From Granulicella mallensis (GTDB lineage: Bacteria > Acidobacteriota > Terriglobia > Terriglobales > Acidobacteriaceae): a stretch of 64,000 nt of DNA. The stretch covers positions 479,600-543,599 of the forward strand of contig NZ_JACHIO010000001.1 in the NCBI RefSeq assembly GCF_014203225.1. The letters run 5' to 3'. The notes under the pieces were generated by a model, which worked only from the letters and a program-made list of their open reading frames with translations, had not been told where the DNA came from and searched no databases. This document shows, in pieces, positions 47,401-54,636 of this stretch. How positions within the stretch are numbered: position 1 is the stretch's first letter; each line of letters starts with the position of its first letter. The position numbers and the translations under genes are program-made.

Positions 47401-49122
47401 TGGTCGTCAGCCTTTGTCGATCCCTCTTGGATCGAAGTGGACCTCGGGTCGCCGAAGAGCATTGGGCAGGTGATTCTTCGTTGGGAGAATGCCTACGGAA
47501 CGGCCTATCTGATTCAGGTTTCCAACGATGAGCAGACCTGGACCAACGCCTACGCGCAAACTGCCGGCACAGGTGGAGTTGAGAACCTTACCTTTCCTCC
47601 TGTGAGCGGTCGCTATATCCGCATGTTTGGGACAACGCGCGCAACTCCTTACGGCTATTCTCTGTATGAGTTCGAGGTCTACGAAGCAGCGAACGCGCCA
47701 ACGATCACAGCGCAACCTGCGAGCCAGACCGTCAACGCCGGAGCCACCGCGACCTTTAGCGTAGTCGCCGGCGGCACCGGCCCCTTCACCTACCAGTGGC
47801 TCAAGGGGGGCAATGCCATCGTCGGTGCAACAACTGCGAGCTACACTACACCTGTACTAGCCGCCACGGATAACGGTGGCCAGTACAGCGTCAAAGTTGG
47901 CAACGCAAATGGCACCGTCACTTCGACGGCAGTCACTCTCACGGTCGATAACTCTGGATCGGGCTATACGATCTATCCCGGATTCGTCGGCGTGGATCTC
48001 AACAACAACACGAACGGCGCATGGACCGACAACCAAGTCTATGTCACCGTAATCGGGCAAGATCCTTCAAACGGCAAATTCTCCTATCTGACTCCAGATG
48101 GCGCGATCGTTGACTTCACCCTGAACGATGGCGCCGCCACTAATCACCTGACAAAGAATGGCCAGAACTTCGGCAACTACTCCTTCACGCTGGCCCAAAG
48201 CAAGCTATTGAAGATTCCCACCTTTATCTCGGCCCGCGCGTATGTCTCGCTCGGCGAACCCTTGTACGTGCAGGTCAACGGGGATGGAAACGGCAATGTG
48301 GTGGGCTACGCTGGCCCAAACCCGCAGAATGCCACCGATCCCAATACAAACGTCCACTTCGACTGGTATGAATTCAACAACCAGAACGGCATCTTCATCA
48401 ACACCACGCAAGTCGACGAGTTCGGCCTTCCCCTGACACTCGATGTCTGGGGCGCGGGCGGTACATTCCACCAACAGGTCGGTATCACCGAGTCAATCGC
48501 ACAAATCGATAGCGAGTTCGCAAGTGAAGTGCCGGCGCAATTCCAACCGCCCACGATGTCCAACCTCCGCATCCTCTCGCCGGCCAAGCTTTCCATGGCC
48601 ACCGGCGCGGCAAACGGAAACTACCTGGATAGCTTCATCGCAAGCTCGTGGGCAACCTTCAACACCACGCCGCTTGTAGTCACCCTAAATGGCCGCCAGT
48701 TCAGCGGGACCACTTCGGGACAGACGTTCACGTTTACTGAGGTCAACCCCGCCGCGGCAAACGCCGGTGAGGTCTTCATCGTGTCGCAGCCTTCCACCCA
48801 GGATGTGCTCGAATGCGCCGGCACCATGGCCACTGGAGTCCCAGGTAACACGCCACAGCTCCAGGACGAAAACGCCAAACAATTGCAGCTGCAAAATCAG
48901 ATTTGCTCTGCGGTCAACCGTCACGTACTTCTTAGCCCTAAGGACTGGAGCAACGCTTCGGCATATTATGGCGCGGTACCGGCCAACTTCTACTCGCAGT
49001 TCTGGCACAAACACTCAATTGGAGGGCTGGCGTACGGCTTCTCCTACGACGACAACAATAACCAGAGCACCACGATTACCACGCCGAACCCGGAGCACAT
49101 GGCCTTCGGCATAGGCTGGTAG
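41413..49122 (+). CDS. Giant secreted glycanase: GH2-like, Ig-like repeats, four F5/8C modules, GH64-like end
   Basis: A 2569-residue secreted protein from TTG (GAGGG upstream). Order: signal peptide (1-27); GH2-type sugar-binding, Ig and barrel domains (about 35-720; IWYRKHFTMDP, FEGAHTGAQVYING, WYPNNSIYG, RDRNHPSILAWEADNGQ) with a VNAFSNCPAVRLLINGV block; bacterial Ig-like repeats (863-1030 and others, YQWxxNGxxIxGATxxxYTTP); F5/8 type C modules starting near 1137, 1523, 1745 and 1965 (NLALGK, DGDLTTRWSSAF, ARYVRM); a DUF1566-like Cys domain near 1268-1390; Ig repeats between; and at 2185-2569 a GH64-like beta-1,3-glucanase module (VHFDWYEF with Glu2320, TQVDEFGLPLTLDVWG with Asp2335, FHQQVGI). 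In the GH2 part the usual NE acid/base motif reads NG, so its activity is doubtful. A terminator follows immediately. Confidence 0.85.
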   Translation: MKKHVLCVLCFVCLLSFFISSVRPASGQGATLAPSKRVVVNLGQTPWQFIKDQDPTNAQSPSFNDSGWQQVGIPYSADQLDTFVNTQAGGGAQFLSGTVIWYRKHFTMDPQYANSKVEVVFEGAHTGAQVYINGQFLPGNSAINPQATHVVGFVPFIVDLTPYLKFDGSDNVLAVRVAKNAAWFVDPGFSESFRFGQADSGLFRPTYMYITDPVHIPQNIYAGLGTWGTYVNTVSASATTAQVEVQTNVLNEGASSQDVTLTTQIVDALGNVVATAQDEKTLAPTGVAAFSPHSPTFDQTLTVTNPTLWYPNNSIYGKPYMYRVFHTVSINGVVIDAVQSPLGIRTLTWDKDYPYFNGKPQHLWGAAGRYDYPALGTSVPEEQQWRDLQQLAAAGGNLWRPGHSTSSEEFVNAADALGVMIVQPSGDGENSFSNQCDDGPTCDRETLKKELHRDMIVRDRNHPSILAWEADNGQTNTPLAQSLKQIGTQWDNLALRVQSDRTPNPANGDILSCSREGCDIGVKQQFPNNPAWGAEYWGTGTIRHDYDNELSFAAPFVDSWSQGVTAHVFGLSQWYFADSPGETGTYTDLTDQTLERSIGDSMTDFNRFPRLLYYIDEANWVPYQIKPMVKLANTWNRTGAITVNAFSNCPAVRLLINGVTQGGDQIPNSSTSVASNDGDIAATQTTTSLAGQVHWNVTWAAGTVTAACLDSFSNVVTIDQLTTAGNPDHIELDVVPDVVRPDGTSFAVTADGTDTAFVVAKVVDTNGVVVPNASNNITFSVTGPGTYVGGTQQLVTPGQPLGYHSPGDPELQAEGGLQKIAIRSKFTPGVVAITATSPGLGSGANSYTIQPVAQSSPAATTPSIIAQPVSTAVTVGQPAHFSVTASGASPLNFQWMENGSQISGATGTTLDTAPATKADNNAVFSVVVRNVLGNVTSNNAILTVDAAAAPAITVQPATQTVSAGQAITFSVVATGSPTLQYQWQKNGAPIPGATGSSYTTPVLTIADSGEAFSVTITNPVNTVSSASATLTVNAAVPPTITVQPGSVSALPGQPASFNVTVQGSAPIAYQWQTGGSNVASNASTVTNVQNSNGSGTSTLTLPAVQNSNVGNYMVTATNIAGTVTSTPAALSLAPPGFDLALGKTATASSYENQGAMPASAAFDGDATNTRWGSAFGDPQWLEVDLGAVMTFNRAVLSWQNAYATAYQIQVSNDGVNWTNAYEQDSGGGGTEDFTFPSQRARYVRMYGTQRATQYGYSLWEFSIYNAPVCGASPERYTINGANTGLLIDNLSNLTWSRSEFTLADSGAQFTQSSAITYCAAQGMRIPTRDEAIAISGANAASCAFPNPWSTWTSTVDPQDSTRAYTVSSAGAIDFSIINNSPGGVLCTQGATAVAPTITAQPLNSTANVGQSAQFAIAATTSGTAPATYEWFRNATPVSVTGVPFYITPAVADADNNSQFTVTVTGGNGLATTSTAGVLTVTDNATPPNGGGGNTGGGAGAPGNTNNTDTAIPGFDSGPMPAGPNLALGKTATSSGNENNVAYPPTNSNDGDLTTRWSSAFVDPSWIEIDLGSVKAIGQVVLRWERSFGVAYQIQTSTDGHTWTTAFNQASGQGGSENLVFPSVNARFVRMNGTQRSSQYGYSLWEFEVYGPVLPTIATQPVSQTVLAGAQAQFTVVAGGNGPFTYQWMLNGVAIVGATSATYTTPAASSSDSGGLFTVKVSNSSGSTTSGNASLTVTNPTPGVANLALGKPTTSSGNENDGLGPLNAVDGDLTTRWSSAFADTSWLEVDLGATTIINKVVLYWEAAYGKAYQIQVSNDEQTWTSVYTQTAGQGGVETLTFPTVIKRYIRFLGTTRATQYGYSLFEFQVFGADVPSITTQPVSQAVNAGATATFTVAASGDGPFAYQWLRNGVAIPGATATSYTTPVLMSADSGSVFTVNVTNANGTDASAKATVTVNSVTPSSSNLALNQPTKESGSQDDGTLGSANAVDGNLTTRWSSAFVDPSWIEVDLGSPKSIGQVILRWENAYGTAYLIQVSNDEQTWTNAYAQTAGTGGVENLTFPPVSGRYIRMFGTTRATPYGYSLYEFEVYEAANAPTITAQPASQTVNAGATATFSVVAGGTGPFTYQWLKGGNAIVGATTASYTTPVLAATDNGGQYSVKVGNANGTVTSTAVTLTVDNSGSGYTIYPGFVGVDLNNNTNGAWTDNQVYVTVIGQDPSNGKFSYLTPDGAIVDFTLNDGAATNHLTKNGQNFGNYSFTLAQSKLLKIPTFISARAYVSLGEPLYVQVNGDGNGNVVGYAGPNPQNATDPNTNVHFDWYEFNNQNGIFINTTQVDEFGLPLTLDVWGAGGTFHQQVGITESIAQIDSEFASEVPAQFQPPTMSNLRILSPAKLSMATGAANGNYLDSFIASSWATFNTTPLVVTLNGRQFSGTTSGQTFTFTEVNPAAANAGEVFIVSQPSTQDVLECAGTMATGVPGNTPQLQDENAKQLQLQNQICSAVNRHVLLSPKDWSNASAYYGAVPANFYSQFWHKHSIGGLAYGFSYDDNNNQSTTITTPNPEHMAFGIGW

Positions 49123-49128
49123 AGTCAC

Positions 49129-49162
49129 AGATGGAGGCGCTCACTGTTGAGCGCCTCCATCT
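49129..49162 (+). terminator. 15-bp perfect stem-loop after the giant glycanase gene
   Basis: AGATGGAGGCGCTCA and its exact reverse complement flank a CTGT loop, six bases after the stop codon. GC-rich with TCTAAC after it. It should end transcription of the 7.7-kb gene. It may also serve the convergent gene at 49275. Confidence 0.8.
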
Positions 49163-49274
49163 CTAACTTGCGTGAACGATCCACGCTCTGCCCTCGGAAG
49201 TATGCGATCAGGCCGCACTGCCTGCCTGATCGAGTGGCGCATCAAGAGCTAGTCAGTCTGTAAAAAACTCCAAT

Positions 49275-50579
49275 TCAAACGGTGCCGGCGTGAGCGCACA
49301 CCTTGGCTAGAACTTCTTCGATGTTCTCGAGGAGTGCCGACAGGGGAGCATGGCTGGTGTGGAGCAGATTGAGCGATCCGTTGACCGTCACCGCCCCGAG
49401 GGTCTGTTCGCCATCAACACCCCTCAACACCGCCGGCCCCCATAGAGACTCGAGTTTCAATCGCCCGAAATTGGTATCGAACGGAAGTCGGCCGAGGTTG
49501 GTCACCATTGCCTGCCCTCCGAATGCGCGCTTGAGAAGCTGAGCTGCCGTTTCAACATCCAAACCCGAAAGAACCGCTTGATTGGCAGCGTTTATCGCTA
49601 TTGACACCCCTTCGCGGGTTTGAACTCCTGATAACCCGCTCTTAATCAACCGCGCCATGTCCCAGAATTCTGGAGTTGCCTGCGGATCGATTGAAACCTC
49701 TCCGCCGCTGATGGCCGGCATGCAATTTTCTCCCAGGCCCAGCAGAGTTCGAATGCTGACGGAAGACCTCATCCGTACGGTGTCGTCATGCCAGCCAGGG
49801 TCGATTTGCCTTCCGACGAATAGAAGTGCCGCGCACAGCGCCCCGTGCACCGTTGTTCCCTCCTCTTTTGAACGACTCTGCAATCTGCTGGTGAGCTCAG
49901 GAGCCAAACTGAGCCGCCGGATATGCGGGATCGGATCCTTTCTGGTATCACTGGCGATCGAAGCAGCTACGGCTGCACTGTGGTGGACGGGCGGTCGGCC
50001 TTCTGAGGGCAGCCGCCGCGGCAGACCAAACATCTCTTCCCGAGAGGGCATTAGGGGGAGTGGATCGAGCGGTTGACCGGAGAGCGCGCGCAGCACATCC
50101 CGAATTGCAAAGGCCGAGGAGAAGCCATCGGCAATGGAGTGATGGGCGACAAGGATTAAGACCGCTTTGGACTCCTGATACAGGAGCACAGCGCGCATGA
50201 GCGGGGCCTGTTCGGGATCGAACTGCTTGTGTAGCTCCGCTTCTACTTCCGATTCCCAGCGTGCTGGTACATTTTCAACGACACGCAAGGGAATCTGCGC
50301 TCCATCGATGTGACGGAAATGAGGGATCTGACTATGCCTGGAATCAATGCAGGTAGACAGCAACGGATGACGACGTTGTAATGTGTCAAGCGCAGCGCGC
50401 CATTCCCCGACCGTGGTGCATCCTCCAATTTCCGCCACCAAAGCAAAATGTACCCGCGAGCTCTGATCGATAAGCCACATGATCTCCTCAAGAGCGCCGA
50501 GGGGACGAATAAGTGGGTTGGAATGCGATATTGAAGCTCTTGTAGTTTCGGCGTGAATGGCGGTCTCAGCTGACGACAT
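49275..50579 (-). CDS. Condensation-domain-like acyltransferase (PapA/WES type)
   Basis: A 434-residue protein from ATG 50579 (MSSAETAIHAETT), with AGAGGG upstream; the open frame extends further but without a start signal. The HHxxxDG motif of the BAHD/condensation superfamily is present as HHSIADGFSS (about 147-156), followed by the second-domain block RMRSSVSIRTLLGLGENCMP and MVTNLGRLPFDTNFG. Members transfer acyl groups between CoA or carrier thioesters and alcohols or amines. No PKS/NRPS partner is nearby, so a stand-alone acyltransferase acting on a lipid or polyketide-like alcohol is likely. Confidence 0.8.
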   Translation of the reverse strand: MSSAETAIHAETTRASISHSNPLIRPLGALEEIMWLIDQSSRVHFALVAEIGGCTTVGEWRAALDTLQRRHPLLSTCIDSRHSQIPHFRHIDGAQIPLRVVENVPARWESEVEAELHKQFDPEQAPLMRAVLLYQESKAVLILVAHHSIADGFSSAFAIRDVLRALSGQPLDPLPLMPSREEMFGLPRRLPSEGRPPVHHSAAVAASIASDTRKDPIPHIRRLSLAPELTSRLQSRSKEEGTTVHGALCAALLFVGRQIDPGWHDDTVRMRSSVSIRTLLGLGENCMPAISGGEVSIDPQATPEFWDMARLIKSGLSGVQTREGVSIAINAANQAVLSGLDVETAAQLLKRAFGGQAMVTNLGRLPFDTNFGRLKLESLWGPAVLRGVDGEQTLGAVTVNGSLNLLHTSHAPLSALLENIEEVLAKVCAHAGTV

Positions 50580-51139
50580 TGTGATTCCCTCTAGGAGCAT
50601 CCCGACGAATCGAAGGGTGCGCTCGCTTCTGATTACGCGAACACGCACAATTCTGATTTATTCCCGTCGTATGGCAAACAATCCTGCGACTGCGTGGCTT
50701 GTATTCAATTGAAAGGAATCTCAATCAATTCGTGGGCCTCATCGAATTCCGGTTGGCACGACAACAAGGGGCGCGAGTTCCTCTCTCAGGGAATACTATG
50801 CAGCCTGGAGGCATCCACCTCAGGGCGGCCTTGCCTCCCGGAGTTTCGAGATGGTGAGGCTGCAGCATCGGAAACCAATCGAGCGTTATCTCTTGCACGG
50901 TCCTTCACATGCGAGCGCTCAACCAGTGGCTGGAAACACGGCACAAATTCTTCATTCCCGAGGACACGGCGTACTCCTCCAATACCGATAGCCATGCGAA
51001 ACTCTTTTGCCGGCAAGCAGCAGGCAACGCAGAATTTACGAGTAGCCCGTATTCCAGGAGCAACGCGTCAGAGCTAAGGCAGAACCGTGGATCACTTTCA
51101 CTGACTGGTCTGGTAGAGGCGCTGGGCCTCGCTCTCAGC
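50580..51139. other. 560-bp interval with a possible EAL-domain scrap
   Basis: No intact gene is seen. On the minus strand around 50930-50990 a frame reads RRVLGNEEFVPCFQPLVERS, which resembles the EFVPxFQPIV start of an EAL phosphodiesterase domain, then loses similarity. It may be a remnant of a lost c-di-GMP phosphodiesterase. The rest shows no recognisable content. Confidence 0.35.
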
Positions 51140-51343
51140 TCATTTGACTCGCGACATCGAATTGGCCCCAAGCATGAAGACCTCACCTGAAATGAGGCGA
51201 AGAACAGGAATGAAATCTACTTCGTCCTCATAGAAGAAGAAGCCTGCAGACACCAGGTCGGCGATGGCTTGTTTCACGAACGCCTCATCACTTTCGATTG
51301 GAGGCGACGCCGAAGGCAGTAGTCGGAGATTTTTCCTAGACAT
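51140..51343 (-). CDS. Small hypothetical protein, last gene of the ada operon
   Basis: A 67-residue protein whose ATG follows the alkB stop directly (TGAATG). The segment ESDEAFVKQAIADLVSAGFF followed by FYEDEVDFIPVLRLISGEVF looks like a folded alpha/beta protein. Its tight packing with alkB suggests co-translation and a role in the alkylation response, but no family is recognised. Confidence 0.6.
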   Translation of the reverse strand: MSRKNLRLLPSASPPIESDEAFVKQAIADLVSAGFFFYEDEVDFIPVLRLISGEVFMLGANSMSRVK

Positions 51344-51997
51344 TCAAGCCGCCTTGCGGAATGTGAGATTGAAGCGGTATCCGCCCGCCAATGGATGAGA
51401 GCCGTCCTTGAGCGGGTTAACTCCGTGATAGCGCAGCCTCGCCGGCCCACCCCAAACCAAAACGTCGCCATGTAGCACCGGCACCCGAATTGTCTTGTCC
51501 GACCTCTCCAACCCGCCGAACAGGAAGACAGCCGGAAGCCCGAGCGAAACCGACACTATTGGCTCTTCGAAGTCGTTCTCGTTCTTGTCCTGATGCAGGG
51601 TGAGCCTAGCTCCAGGCTCGTAGCGGTTGATGAGACAGGCATCTGGGACGAAGGTGGGATAGCCGGCCTTTGTCGCTGCCTCCCGAGCCAAATCCATGAA
51701 GACTTTTGGCATAGCTGGCCATAGGCCTCCGATCTCCGGATCGACGGGGGCATAGCGGTATCCCTTTCTGTCCGTGACCCATCCGAGGGCCCCGCAGTTG
51801 GTCATAGCCACTGACATCCGGAACCCCCCTGGGGTGACCATGTGCCGGAAGGGGGACTTCGCTGCGACTGAAAGCAGGGCCTCGATGACCAGAGCATCCC
51901 GGTTCAGCGCGAGGCCGCGCAGGATCGCCGTTCCAGGTCCGAGATCTTGGCTCAGGGGCTCAAGCTCAGCGGCATCATTAAAAAGAGTCGATATCAT
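51344..51997 (-). CDS. alkB: AlkB: DNA oxidative demethylase
   Basis: A 217-residue protein, almost exactly the length of E. coli AlkB. Fe(II) ligands His135 and Asp137 (TLHQDKNEND) and His191 (RYHGVNPL), and the 2-oxoglutarate-binding Arg pair in GYRFNLTFRKAA (Arg208, Arg214) are all present with canonical spacing. The substrate-lid motif GWVTDRKGYRYAP is also seen. It removes 1-methyladenine and 3-methylcytosine lesions by oxidation. It starts 9 bases after the upstream oxygenase gene, with AAGAGG upstream, and is third in the ada operon. Confidence 0.96.
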   Translation of the reverse strand: MISTLFNDAAELEPLSQDLGPGTAILRGLALNRDALVIEALLSVAAKSPFRHMVTPGGFRMSVAMTNCGALGWVTDRKGYRYAPVDPEIGGLWPAMPKVFMDLAREAATKAGYPTFVPDACLINRYEPGARLTLHQDKNENDFEEPIVSVSLGLPAVFLFGGLERSDKTIRVPVLHGDVLVWGGPARLRYHGVNPLKDGSHPLAGGYRFNLTFRKAA

Positions 51998-52006
51998 ACG
52001 GACCTC

Positions 52007-52780
52007 TTAGTTGGCATCGTGAAAGATGATGCCAACGGTGTGGCGTTCACCTGAGCGCAGGCGGCTGACACCGTGCCGGAGGTTGACGCGATAGATGCCT
52101 CGCGTACCCTTGACGGGCCGGTGGTGAACCGCGAAGGCAACGGCATCACCCTGGCGAAGCGGAACGACTTCCGGTCGCGATTGCATACGGGGCCGTTGCT
52201 CCGTGAGCACGAATTCACCCCCCGTGAAGTCTCGCTGTGGCTCGGAAAGCAGGATCGCCACCTGAATCGGGAAGACGTGCTCTCCATAGAGGTCCTGGTG
52301 GAGGCAGTTGTAGTCGCCGGTGCCATACTGGAGGAGCAGCGGGGTGGGTCGAAATTGCCCTGCGTCGTGGCACCGCTGGACGAAATCCGCGTGGCTCCCC
52401 GGGTATCGCACCTCGATTCCCATTGCTTCGTTCCAACGATTCGCGACTGGAGCGAGCCGAGGATAGAGAGTAGTGCGAAGGCCCTGGATAATCGAAGGGA
52501 GAGGGTAGCTGAAGTATTTATATTCACCCCTTCCGAAACCATATCGTCCCATGACGACGCGGCTGCGGAAGATCGATTCTTCCGGATAAAGAGACGCTAT
52601 CGCCTTGCACTCGTCTGCGGAGAGGACGCCCTGCAGCAGGGCACTTCCCTGCTCGTCGAGGTCTTTCCCAACCTGACGCCAATCGAGCGCGTTGACTCGC
52701 GCGACAGCTCCTTCAAACGGAATCGAGCCTGCGCTGGTTTCTTTGGCTACTTGAGCTTCGTCTGCGAATAGGGTGTTCAT
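52007..52780 (-). CDS. 2OG-Fe(II) oxygenase family protein (DUF2086-like)
   Basis: A 257-residue protein from ATG 52780, overlapping the ada stop as ATGA. The longer open frame (to 53008) lies inside ada and is not used. Double-stranded beta-helix features: CLHQDLYGEHVFPIQVAILL (His161, Asp163 as iron ligands), TGGEFVLTEQRP, GDAVAFAVHHRPVKG with distal His candidates and RVNLRHGVSRL. It resembles the DUF2086 group that is often encoded beside ada and alkB. It is probably a second oxidative repair or modification enzyme, but the substrate is unknown; it is not AlkB itself. Confidence 0.88.
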   Translation of the reverse strand: MNTLFADEAQVAKETSAGSIPFEGAVARVNALDWRQVGKDLDEQGSALLQGVLSADECKAIASLYPEESIFRSRVVMGRYGFGRGEYKYFSYPLPSIIQGLRTTLYPRLAPVANRWNEAMGIEVRYPGSHADFVQRCHDAGQFRPTPLLLQYGTGDYNCLHQDLYGEHVFPIQVAILLSEPQRDFTGGEFVLTEQRPRMQSRPEVVPLRQGDAVAFAVHHRPVKGTRGIYRVNLRHGVSRLRSGERHTVGIIFHDAN

Positions 52781-53856
52781 GCCTGGGCCTCTCGATCTAA
52801 TAATGCTCGTTTGCGTTCCACGCCCCAACGATAGCCAGAGAGAGCTCCATCGTTTCTGATCACACGGTGGCACGGAATTGCGACGGCCAGCGTATTTGCT
52901 CCGCAGGCCTGGGCGACAGCCCGTACGGCCTTCGGCATACCGATAGCCTTCGCGACATCCGCATAGCTCGCGGTCGTGCCGACGGGGATTTGCTGCAGTG
53001 CTTTCCAAACCCTTTGCTGAAAGGCTGTTCCGCGAATGTCCAAGGGTAGGTCAAGGCCGATGCCCGGCCTTTCGATGAGGCCAATCACCTTGGCGACCAG
53101 GTCCTCGTAGCCGCTCTCGTCACCGACGAGGTCTGCCTTGGGAAATTGGTCTTGGAGATCGCGCACGAGGAGGAGCGGGTCGTCACCCATTAGGACAGCG
53201 CAAACACCGCGCTCGCTCTTGGCCACTAGGATGGAACCGAGGGAGCACTCCGCGATGGCGAAGTGAATGACGGTATTTACACCGCCATCGCGGAAACTGG
53301 TTGGCGTCATCCCGAGAACCTCGTTCGCGCTTTGGTAGAAACGACTGTTGGAGTTGAATCCAGCGTCGTAGATCGCATCGGTCACTGACTGGCTCTTGCC
53401 CAGCGTCTTTCTGACTCGCTTCGAGCGATGTGCTGCGCCGTAACCGCTCGGTGTGAGGCCGGTGACAGCCTTGAAGGTCCGGTGCAAGTGGAAAACGCTC
53501 ATCTCGGCGTGTTTAGCGAGCTTCTCAAGAGAGGGAGTTTCTTCGAGACGCTCGATGAGTCGGCACACTTTCTCGATTTTGGCTGTGTTGGCTTCGGTAA
53601 GCGAGAGGCCGGTTGGCTTGCATCGCTTGCAGGCTCGGAAGCCTGCATTTTCTGCCGCCGCAGTCGTCAAATGAAAGCGAACGTTCTCGGGACGCGCGAG
53701 GCGAGCAGCACAGGACGGACGACAGAACACTCCCGTTGTCTTCACCGAATAGAAGAACTTCCCATCAGCTTCTTTGTCCCGCGCTACGATTGACAGCCAG
53801 CGCGGGTCGCCTGTCGTTTCCGCGGCCAGCTTCTCGATCTCCAATTGCTTACTCAT
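52777..53856 (-). CDS. ada: Ada: methyl-sensing transcription activator and O6-methylguanine methyltransferase
   Basis: A 359-residue protein from ATG 53856, preceded by AAGGAG. The N-terminal zinc domain has four Cys in the pattern of E. coli Ada: Cys45, Cys49 (VFCRPSC), Cys76, Cys79 (CKRC); Cys45 corresponds to the phosphotriester methyl acceptor. An AraC-type HTH follows (about 90-185), then the methyltransferase domain with AIPCHRVIRND (Cys329). Methyl transfer to the N-terminal Cys should turn it into an activator. An Ada box lies 64 bases upstream. It heads the operon ada - 2OG oxygenase - alkB - small gene. Confidence 0.97.
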   Translation of the reverse strand: MSKQLEIEKLAAETTGDPRWLSIVARDKEADGKFFYSVKTTGVFCRPSCAARLARPENVRFHLTTAAAENAGFRACKRCKPTGLSLTEANTAKIEKVCRLIERLEETPSLEKLAKHAEMSVFHLHRTFKAVTGLTPSGYGAAHRSKRVRKTLGKSQSVTDAIYDAGFNSNSRFYQSANEVLGMTPTSFRDGGVNTVIHFAIAECSLGSILVAKSERGVCAVLMGDDPLLLVRDLQDQFPKADLVGDESGYEDLVAKVIGLIERPGIGLDLPLDIRGTAFQQRVWKALQQIPVGTTASYADVAKAIGMPKAVRAVAQACGANTLAVAIPCHRVIRNDGALSGYRWGVERKRALLDREAQA

Positions 53857-53919
53857 GGCAAACTCCTTCAATCTCATTTCCAACCTTAGCGAGATCACTC
53901 GGCGACGGCACTCCGTATC

Positions 53920-53932
53920 TTGCTTTCAAATT
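53920..53932 (-). promoter_or_regulatory. Ada box in front of ada (AAT-N6-GCAA)
   Basis: Minus strand AATTTGAAAGCAA, continuing GATACGGAGTG. This fits the E. coli Ada-binding pattern AAT-N6-GCAA, here 64 bases before the ada ATG. The divergent alkA gene starts at 53962, so the box also lies near its promoter. The longer core GCAAGATACRGRGTG is repeated at 55767, 63870 (reverse) and 63916. Confidence 0.75.
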
Positions 53933-53961
53933 TGAAGGGTAGGATCACGATTGGAGACCTC

Positions 53962-54636
53962 ATGACCAAGACCTCTACCCCCGGTAACGGGAAACTCTCG
54001 ACAGAGTCTGGGCCGTTCCACGCGGCGACTCGTCATCTCGCTTCAATCGACATTGACTGGAGACGCCTCGTCAAACAGGTTGGGCCGTGTACGCACCTGC
54101 CCAAGCCGGCACGGGAGCCGTATGAGGCATTGATACGCGCAATCGCCTATCAGCAACTGCACGCGAAGGCGGGCGACGCGATTCTCACGAAGTTCATGGC
54201 ATTGTTCGGCGAACCAAAGTTCCCGTCTCCCGACCGCATTCTGGCGGCGGATTTCGACTCGCTTCGAGCGTGCGGATTCTCGGGGAGGAAGATCGAGACG
54301 ATTCGCGAGATCGCATCGGGCTCGTTAAGTGGTTTGGTCCCAGGCCGGACGTCTGCGGACAAGATGTCTGACGAGGACCTCATCTCACGGCTGGTGACGC
54401 TCAAGGGGATTGGGAGGTGGACCGTTGAGATGTTCCTGATCTACACCCTGGAGCGGATGGACGTCTTACCAGCAGATGACTTTGGGGTCAGAGAAGGACA
54501 TCGACGATTGAAGTCGCTACCCAAGGCGTTTTCGGCGAAGGAAATCGCGAGAGAAGGACAGCGGTGGAGCCCCTACCGAACCATTGCCGCGTGGTACCTC
54601 TGGCGCGTACCACGCGACGGTTCTACGAAAGACTGA
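53962..54636 (+). CDS. alkA: AlkA-type DNA-3-methyladenine glycosylase
   Basis: A 224-residue protein from ATG 53962, with GGAGACC upstream. HhH-GPD glycosylase: AIAYQQLHAKAGDAIL, helix-hairpin-helix LKGIGRWTVEMF (147-158) and the catalytic Asp in LPADDFGV (Asp172 or Asp173). It excises 3-methyladenine and other alkylated bases. It diverges from ada around an Ada box. Its 3' end overlaps the convergent ogt gene by 14 bases. Confidence 0.94.
   Translation: MTKTSTPGNGKLSTESGPFHAATRHLASIDIDWRRLVKQVGPCTHLPKPAREPYEALIRAIAYQQLHAKAGDAILTKFMALFGEPKFPSPDRILAADFDSLRACGFSGRKIETIREIASGSLSGLVPGRTSADKMSDEDLISRLVTLKGIGRWTVEMFLIYTLERMDVLPADDFGVREGHRRLKSLPKAFSAKEIAREGQRWSPYRTIAAWYLWRVPRDGSTKD

Noticed and set aside
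44260..48000. Ig and F5/8C repeats considered as a CRISPR or tandem DNA repeat array
   Set aside because: The repetition is at protein-domain level with diverged DNA; there are no short identical repeats with unique spacers.
52781..53008. N-terminal extension of the 2OG oxygenase frame
   Set aside because: It is inside ada in a different frame; the ATG at 52780 overlaps the ada stop as ATGA.
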